From the NCBI RefSeq assembly GCF_016722765.1, contig NZ_JAEQND010000003.1, positions 1-64,000 on the forward strand: DNA of 64,000 nt, written 5' to 3'. Under the pieces are notes generated by a model. That model had not been told where the DNA came from and did not search any database. It saw only the letters and a list, made by a program, of their open reading frames with translations. Source of the stretch: Ramlibacter alkalitolerans. GTDB taxonomy: Bacteria > Pseudomonadota > Gammaproteobacteria > Burkholderiales > Burkholderiaceae_C. How positions within the stretch are numbered: position 1 is the stretch's first letter; each line of letters begins with the position of its first letter. Shown piece after piece: positions 59,229 through 64,000 of the stretch. Both the position numbers and the translations under genes were made by a program.

Positions 59229-60572
59229 TCAGGTCGTTGTTGTCGTTGTGGTGAGCAGATTCTCGATCTGAATCGCAAGGTTCAGGATCTTGTCATCGTG
59301 CAGGGCCCCATGCCAGGCCATGAGGCCCACCGGGAGTTCGTCCGCCGCATGGCAGGGCAGGGAGATCGCGCAGCCGTCCAGCATGTTGACCACGCTGGTG
59401 TTGCGCAGGAGCAGGGCGTTGACGCGGAAGAAGGCTTCGTCGCGCTCGCCGCCCGGCGCCAGGTCCGCGATCGGCGGGGCGACGATGGGCACGGTGGGCG
59501 ACAGCACGGCGTCGAAGCCGGCCAGCGCCTGGCCGACTTCGCGCACCCAGGCGCTGCGCGCACGCTGCAGTTCGATGTATTCGTAGGCCTTCATCGCGGC
59601 GCCGCGCTCGATGCGCAGCCGCACGCGGGGGTCGTAGCGGCTGCCTTCCCGCGCCAGCAACTGGCGGTGCCAGGCATAGCTTTCGGCCGCCGCGAAGCCG
59701 CCGGTGGACTGGATCGAACCGAGGTCCTGGATCTGCCACAGCGGAATCTCGTCGATGCGGGCGCCGGCATCGCGCAGCCGCCGCAGCGTGCGCTCGAACG
59801 CGCGCGCCACGGTGCCATCCACGCCATCGAGCATCTGCGTGGTGGCGACGGCGAGGCGGTAGCCGGCCAGCGGCGTGTCCACGCGCACCACCTTGCGGGC
59901 GGCGATGATCTCGTGCGCCAGCACGGCGTCGCGCACGCTGCGCGTCATGGCGCAGACGGTGTCGAGCGTGCCGGAAAGCGGATAGGCGCCCTCCAGCGGC
60001 GTCAGGCGCGCCGTGTTCTTGAAGCCGACGATGCCGCACAGGGCGGCCGGGATGCGGATCGATCCGCCCGTGTCCGAGCCGAGCCCGATGAAGGAGGCGC
60101 CGGTGGCCACCGAGACGGCGCCGCCGGAGCTCGACCCGCCGGGGATGCGCGGCGTGCGGGCATCGCAGGGATTCGGCGGCGTGCCGTAATGGGGATTCAC
60201 GCCCACGCCGGAGAAGGCGAACTCGCTCATGTTGGTGCGGCCCACCACCACGCCGCCCGCGGCACGCAGGCGGGCCACGGAGGGTGCGTCGATCCGCGCC
60301 GGCTCCGCCTGGACCAGGGCCAGCGAGCCGGCGGTGGTCACGTCGCCGGCGAAGTCGAACAGGTCCTTGATCGACACCGGGAGGCCCGCGAGCGGGGCGG
60401 CCGCCGCGACCTGCGCCGCCTCGGCGGCCGAAGCCTCGAAGCGCGTCTTGAGGAAGACGTGGGTGTTGCTGCCCGAATGCGCCGCCGCCACGGCGGCGCC
60501 AAGCTCGTCGGCGGCGCTGGTCTCACCGTGGCGCAGGCGCTCGCGGGTGCTGTGGAGGTCGGGCAGGGGCAT
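59229..60572 (-). CDS. Amidase (amidase signature family), paralogue 3
   Basis: This 447-aa protein has the triad Lys69 in [14 protein letters not shown], the Ser cluster at 147-149 in [16 protein letters not shown] and the nucleophile Ser171 in [15 protein letters not shown]. It differs strongly from the two amidases at 23-33 kb, so it is not a recent copy. The chain ends with a run of seven threonines encoded by a GTT/GTC-like triplet repeat on the plus strand, which is prone to length change. It is the first gene of the amidase-dadA-nnr unit, divergent from rpsB. Confidence 0.9.
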   Translation of the reverse strand: MPLPDLHSTRERLRHGETSAADELGAAVAAAHSGSNTHVFLKTRFEASAAEAAQVAAAAPLAGLPVSIKDLFDFAGDVTTAGSLALVQAEPARIDAPSVARLRAAGGVVVGRTNMSEFAFSGVGVNPHYGTPPNPCDARTPRIPGGSSSGGAVSVATGASFIGLGSDTGGSIRIPAALCGIVGFKNTARLTPLEGAYPLSGTLDTVCAMTRSVRDAVLAHEIIAARKVVRVDTPLAGYRLAVATTQMLDGVDGTVARAFERTLRRLRDAGARIDEIPLWQIQDLGSIQSTGGFAAAESYAWHRQLLAREGSRYDPRVRLRIERGAAMKAYEYIELQRARSAWVREVGQALAGFDAVLSPTVPIVAPPIADLAPGGERDEAFFRVNALLLRNTSVVNMLDGCAISLPCHAADELPVGLMAWHGALHDDKILNLAIQIENLLTTTTTTT

Positions 60573-60617
60573 GGTCGGTGGGTGGGGCGGTCGGGAGCGG
60601 GGGAGCAGGGCCTGTGC

Positions 60618-60623
60618 TAGAAT
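60618..60623 (+). promoter_or_regulatory. Candidate -10 box of the rpsB transcript
   Basis: TGCTAGAAT contains an extended -10 (TAGAAT) about 143 bases before the rpsB start. The long leader between them could hold the autoregulatory site of S2. I see no good -35 box. Confidence 0.45.
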
Positions 60624-60765
60624 CTCGCGGTTTTGCTGGGCGCCACGCGCAAGGTGTGCGAGCCGTCGTCAGCGAAGCAAATCGCGAATCCCGCCCCCTC
60701 GAGGTGTCGCAGCCACAGCGCTTGCGATTTCTGGCCGGATTCTAGACCCAACCTTCGGAGCTCCC

Positions 60766-61518
60766 ATGACCGTATCCATGCGTGAAATGCTGGAAGCCGG
60801 TGTCCATTTCGGACACCAGACTCGCTTCTGGAACCCCAAGATGGCCCCGTACATCTTCGGCCATCGCAACAAGATCCACATCATCAACCTGGAAAAGACG
60901 CTGCCGCTGTTCCAGGAGGCGACCAAGTTCGCCCGCCAGCTCGCGTCCAACCGCGGCACCATCCTGATGGTCGGCACCAAGCGCCAGGCGCGCGAGTTGA
61001 TGGGCGCCGAAGCCGAACGCGCCGGCATGCCCTTCGTGAACCAGCGCTGGCTGGGCGGCATGCTGACCAACTTCAAGACCGTCAAGACGTCCATCAAGCG
61101 CCTGAAGGACATGAAGGCCCAGCAGGAAGCCGGCCTCGAGTCCATGTCCAAGAAGGAACAGCTGATGTTCGAGCGCGAGATCACCAAGCTCGAACGCGAC
61201 ATCGGCGGCATCCAGGACATGAACACCCTGCCGGACGCGCTGTTCATCGTCGACGTCGGCTACCACAAGATCGCCGTCGCCGAAGCGCAGAAGCTGGGCA
61301 TCCCGATCATCGCGGTGGTGGACTCCAACCACTCGCCCGAGGGCATCGACTACGTGATCCCGGGCAACGACGACTCCGCCAAGGCCGTCACGCTGTACGT
61401 GCGCGGCATGGCCGACGCCATCCTGGAAGGCAAGAACAGCGCCGTGACCGACGTGCAGCGCGCCGTGTCCGAAGGTGGCGACGAGTTCGTGGAAGTGCAG
61501 GAAGGCACTTCCGCCTGA
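60766..61518 (+). CDS. rpsB: 30S ribosomal protein S2
   Basis: The 250-aa protein starts at the ATG 60766 ([20 protein letters not shown]). The family block [20 protein letters not shown], the central [20 protein letters not shown] and the coiled insertion around [20 protein letters not shown] are present, followed by [20 protein letters not shown] and [20 protein letters not shown]. It opens the conserved rpsB-tsf-pyrH-frr order. The open frame extends upstream, but this is only a shadow of the divergent amidase. Confidence 0.98.
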   Translation: MTVSMREMLEAGVHFGHQTRFWNPKMAPYIFGHRNKIHIINLEKTLPLFQEATKFARQLASNRGTILMVGTKRQARELMGAEAERAGMPFVNQRWLGGMLTNFKTVKTSIKRLKDMKAQQEAGLESMSKKEQLMFEREITKLERDIGGIQDMNTLPDALFIVDVGYHKIAVAEAQKLGIPIIAVVDSNHSPEGIDYVIPGNDDSAKAVTLYVRGMADAILEGKNSAVTDVQRAVSEGGDEFVEVQEGTSA

Positions 61519-61538
61519 GCCACCCGGCCAGCAGCGAC

Positions 61539-61562
61539 AAAGGGGGCTCTCGGGCCCCCTTT
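61539..61562 (+). terminator. Hairpin between rpsB and tsf
   Basis: AAAGGGGGC (61539-61547) pairs with GCCCCCTTT (61554-61562) around a 6-base loop, 21 bases after the rpsB stop. It probably attenuates readthrough into tsf, since r-protein S2 is needed in other amounts than EF-Ts. Confidence 0.75.
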
Positions 61563-61599
61563 GCTCTAGGCAACAACTGATCAGAGAGACGAGGACAAA

Positions 61600-62523
61600 A
61601 TGGCAGCTATCACCGCAAGCATGGTCGGCGAACTCCGGGCGAAGACCGACGCCCCCATGATGGAGTGCAAGAAGGCCCTGACCGAGGCCAACGGCGACAT
61701 GGACAAGGCCGAGGAAATCCTGCGCGTCAAGCTGGGCAACAAGGCCGGCAAGGCCGCTTCCCGCATCACCGCCGAAGGCGTGGTCGCCGCCTCCATCGAG
61801 GGCACCACCGGCGCCATGATCGAAGTCAACTGCGAAACCGACTTCGTCACGAAGAACGACAGCTTCATCGCGCTGGCCAGGGCCGCCGCCGAATTGATCG
61901 CGAAGCACAACCCCGCCGACATTGCCGCCCTGGGCGCGCTGCCGTACAGCCAGGACAGCTTCGGCCCCACCCTGGAAGACGTGCGCAAGGGCCTGATCGG
62001 CAAGATCGGCGAGAACATGAGCTTCCGCCGCTTCAAGCGCTTCGCCGGCGACAACAAGCTGGTGAGCTACCTGCACGGCACCCGCATCGGCGTGGTCGTG
62101 GAGTACCAGGGTGACGACGTCGCCGCCAAGGACGTCGCGATGCACGTCGCCGCCATGAAGCCGGTGGCCCTCTCCAGCGCCGACGTGCCGGCCGAACTGA
62201 TCGAGAAAGAGCGTGCCGTCGCCACGGGCAAGGCGGAAGAAGACCGCAAGACGGCCGAAGCCGCCGGCAAGCCGGTGCAGTCGGCCGAAATCGTTGCCAA
62301 GCGTATAGAAGGCGGCGTGCAGAAGTACCTGAAGGAAGTGTCGCTGCTGAACCAGGCCTTCGTGAAGAACGACAAGCAGACCGTGGAGCAGATGCTCAAG
62401 GCCGCCAACACCACGATCAAGGCGTTCACGCTGTACGTGGTGGGCGAGGGCATCGAGAAGAAGGCGGACGACTTCGCCGCCGAAGTGGCCGCCCAGGTGG
62501 CCGCCGCGAAGCAGGCCGCGTAA
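61600..62523 (+). CDS. tsf: Translation elongation factor Ts
   Basis: The 307-aa nucleotide-exchange factor for EF-Tu has the N-terminal UBA-like domain with [20 protein letters not shown], then INCETDFV-type sequence ([20 protein letters not shown]) and the C-terminal dimerisation/helical region ending [13 protein letters not shown] good ribosome site (GAGGAC) precedes the ATG at 61600. Length is that usual in betaproteobacteria. Confidence 0.98.
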   Translation: MAAITASMVGELRAKTDAPMMECKKALTEANGDMDKAEEILRVKLGNKAGKAASRITAEGVVAASIEGTTGAMIEVNCETDFVTKNDSFIALARAAAELIAKHNPADIAALGALPYSQDSFGPTLEDVRKGLIGKIGENMSFRRFKRFAGDNKLVSYLHGTRIGVVVEYQGDDVAAKDVAMHVAAMKPVALSSADVPAELIEKERAVATGKAEEDRKTAEAAGKPVQSAEIVAKRIEGGVQKYLKEVSLLNQAFVKNDKQTVEQMLKAANTTIKAFTLYVVGEGIEKKADDFAAEVAAQVAAAKQAA

Positions 62524-62532
62524 AGCTGCGGC

Positions 62533-62646
62533 AATGACGCGGCTGCGCCGCATGACCTCGCGGCCGCGTCGATGACAAAATGACAGCTGGAGCGTTTACA
62601 GTCATTTCGTCATCGAGCGGCGCAGCCGCGAGGACATTTTGTCATT
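62533..62646. repeat. Nested palindromic repeat before pyrH
   Basis: An outer pair CGCGGCTGCGCCG (62538-62550) and CGGCGCAGCCGCG (62618-62630) is perfectly complementary. An inner pair GATGACAAAATGAC (62571-62584) and GTCATTTCGTCATC (62601-62614) has one mismatch. Further ATGAC/GTCAT copies lie outside. The modules recur at 131-190 and 1670-1792. It separates tsf from pyrH and may stop or process the transcript. Confidence 0.75.
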
Positions 62647-62671
62647 TGGATTGAACACGGAGAACGACTGC

Positions 62672-63388
62672 ATGCCCAGCCCCGCCCACAAGCGCATCCT
62701 GCTCAAGCTGTCGGGCGAGGCCCTGATGGGGGATGACGCCTTCGGCATCAACCGCGCGACCATCGTCCGGATGGTGGAGGAGGTCGCCGAGGTGGTGCAC
62801 CTGGGCGTGCAGGTGGCCGTGGTGATAGGCGGCGGCAACATCTTCCGCGGCGTGGCCGGCGGCTCGGTCGGCATGGACCGCGCCACCGCCGACTACATGG
62901 GCATGCTGGCCACCGTGATGAACGCGCTGGCCCTGTCGGACGCGATGCAGAAGCAGGGCCTGGTGCCCCGCGTGATGTCCGCCATCGCCATCGAGCAGGT
63001 GGTCGAGCCGTATGTGCGGCCCAAGGCGCTGCAGTACCTGGAAGAAGGCAAGGTGGTCATCTTCGCCGCCGGCACCGGCAACCCCTTCTTCACCACCGAC
63101 ACGGCCGCGGCGCTGCGCGGGGCCGAGATCGGCGCCGAGATGGTGCTCAAGGCGACCAAGGTCGACGGCGTCTACACCGCCGACCCGAACAAGGATCCTT
63201 CCGCCGAGCGTTATTCGCGCCTCAGCTTCGACGAGGCCATGTCGCGCAACCTCGGCATCATGGACGCCACCGCCTTCGCGCTGTGCCGCGACCAGAAGCT
63301 GCCGATCAAGGTGTTCTCCATCTTCAAGCATGGCGCCCTCAAGCGCGTGGTGCTCGGCGAGGACGAAGGCACCCTGGTATACGCCTGA
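62672..63388 (+). CDS. pyrH: Uridylate kinase (UMP kinase)
   Basis: This 238-aa hexameric enzyme phosphorylates UMP to UDP in pyrimidine nucleotide synthesis. I chose the ATG at 62672, preceded by CGGAG, giving [20 protein letters not shown]; an upstream ATG at 62639 lies at the end of the repeat. The amino-acid-kinase motifs are [51 protein letters not shown] and [17 protein letters not shown]. It is part of the translation-related block. Confidence 0.97.
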   Translation: MPSPAHKRILLKLSGEALMGDDAFGINRATIVRMVEEVAEVVHLGVQVAVVIGGGNIFRGVAGGSVGMDRATADYMGMLATVMNALALSDAMQKQGLVPRVMSAIAIEQVVEPYVRPKALQYLEEGKVVIFAAGTGNPFFTTDTAAALRGAEIGAEMVLKATKVDGVYTADPNKDPSAERYSRLSFDEAMSRNLGIMDATAFALCRDQKLPIKVFSIFKHGALKRVVLGEDEGTLVYA

Positions 63389-63403
63389 GACATAGGAACT
63401 GCC

Positions 63404-63967
63404 ATGACAACGATCGCTGAAATCAAGCAGACGATGCAGCACAAGATGGACCAGACCATCGCCAACTTCAAGACCACGCTCACGCACATCCGCACCGGCC
63501 GCGCCAACCCCGGCCTGCTCGATACCGTGCACGTGGACTACTACGGCTCCTCGGTGCCGATCAGCCAGGTGGCCAACGTGTCGCTGCTCGACGCCCGCAC
63601 CATCAGCGTGCAGCCGTGGGAAAAGGGCATGGGCGCCAAGATCGAGAAGGCCATCCGCGAGAGCGACCTGGGCCTGAACCCGGCCTCCATGGGCGACCTG
63701 CTGCGCGTGCCGATGCCGCCCATGTCGGAGGAACGCCGCAAGGAGATGACCAAGCTGGTGCGCCACGAGGGCGAGAACGCCAAGATCGCAATCCGCAACC
63801 TGCGCCGCGACGCCAACGAGCACGTGAAGAAGCTGGTCAAGGACAAGATCGCGACCGAGGACGAACTCAAGCGCACCGAGGGCGAGGTCCAGAAGGTCAC
63901 CGACAAGCACATCGCCGAGATCGACCAGCTGGTCGCGAACAAGGAAAAGGAAATCATGGAGGTCTGA
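63404..63967 (+). CDS. frr: Ribosome recycling factor
   Basis: The 187-aa protein separates ribosomal subunits after termination together with EF-G. The coiled three-helix bundle shows in [60 protein letters not shown] and [20 protein letters not shown]. Length is that of the family. It starts 15 bases after pyrH. The window ends 33 bases after its stop, where the next gene of the block (usually uppS) would be expected. Confidence 0.98.
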   Translation: MTTIAEIKQTMQHKMDQTIANFKTTLTHIRTGRANPGLLDTVHVDYYGSSVPISQVANVSLLDARTISVQPWEKGMGAKIEKAIRESDLGLNPASMGDLLRVPMPPMSEERRKEMTKLVRHEGENAKIAIRNLRRDANEHVKKLVKDKIATEDELKRTEGEVQKVTDKHIAEIDQLVANKEKEIMEV

Positions 63968-64000
63968 CGCGCTGGCGTCGACTTTCCATTGCCCTGCATG

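Noticed and set aside
56598-60620. A 1340-codon open frame on the plus strand
   Set aside because: It runs antisense to nnr, dadA and the amidase, all of which have complete family motifs. Its translation is Arg/Ala/His/Gln-rich low-complexity sequence, as is usual for shadows in very GC-rich DNA.

Overview
The window looks like a chromosome segment of a high-GC betaproteobacterium of the Burkholderiales, most likely Comamonadaceae (Ramlibacter/Variovorax-like). The grounds are the very GC-rich third codon positions, a PHB-related gene pair (bdhA, phaR), a long series of Bug/TRAP/Liv uptake genes, a monofunctional relA beside tRNA-Val, and an rpsB-tsf-pyrH-frr block. The genus is an inference from gene content only.

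Layout. 0.1-9.7 kb is core: an OmpR/EnvZ-type two-component pair, a SIMPL protein, a lipid-kinase homologue, a metallophosphoesterase, 3-hydroxybutyrate dehydrogenase, an alpha/beta hydrolase, relA and tRNA-Val(GAC). 9.7-16.0 kb is bounded by the 3' end of tRNA-Val and a 26-bp near-copy of it at 15943-15968, so it looks like an old tRNA-targeted island. It holds a RecQ helicase with a phosphoribosyltransferase-like tail, a decapitated DUF4143 ATPase, a frameshifted HEPN-like gene and two orphan genes, but no integrase. 16.2-20.4 kb is a Rieske oxygenase locus (porin, reductase, oxygenase, small HTH protein) whose Bug solute receptor is broken.

20.4-47.0 kb is the most striking part. It is a 26-gene catabolic locus with two promoter regions (about 23.25 and 34.53 kb) that carry nearly the same palindromic GTAC-rich sequence. 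One HutC-type GntR regulator gene starts beside the second site. The left part has three C-C lyases on the minus strand and, on the plus strand, two amidases, two isochorismatase-family hydrolases and two complete TRAP transporters. The right part is a 13-gene operon with two CaiB-type CoA transferases, a CitE-type lyase, a Liv ABC importer, an HMG-CoA-lyase-like protein without the usual catalytic cysteine, a DehI-like protein, a nitroreductase and a LeuCD-type dehydratase. My reading is uptake of an amide or imide, hydrolysis to a branched dicarboxylate, hydration or isomerisation, CoA activation and retro-aldol/Claisen cleavage. The substrate cannot be read from the sequence.

47.0-64.0 kb returns mostly to core functions: an HpaB/AbfD-superfamily flavoprotein with a TetR regulator, a PAS histidine kinase, phaR, rimO, tRNA-Leu(CAG), rnr, an SDR, nnr-dadA-amidase, and rpsB-tsf-pyrH-frr. 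Several intergenic inverted-repeat families recur and mark gene ends.
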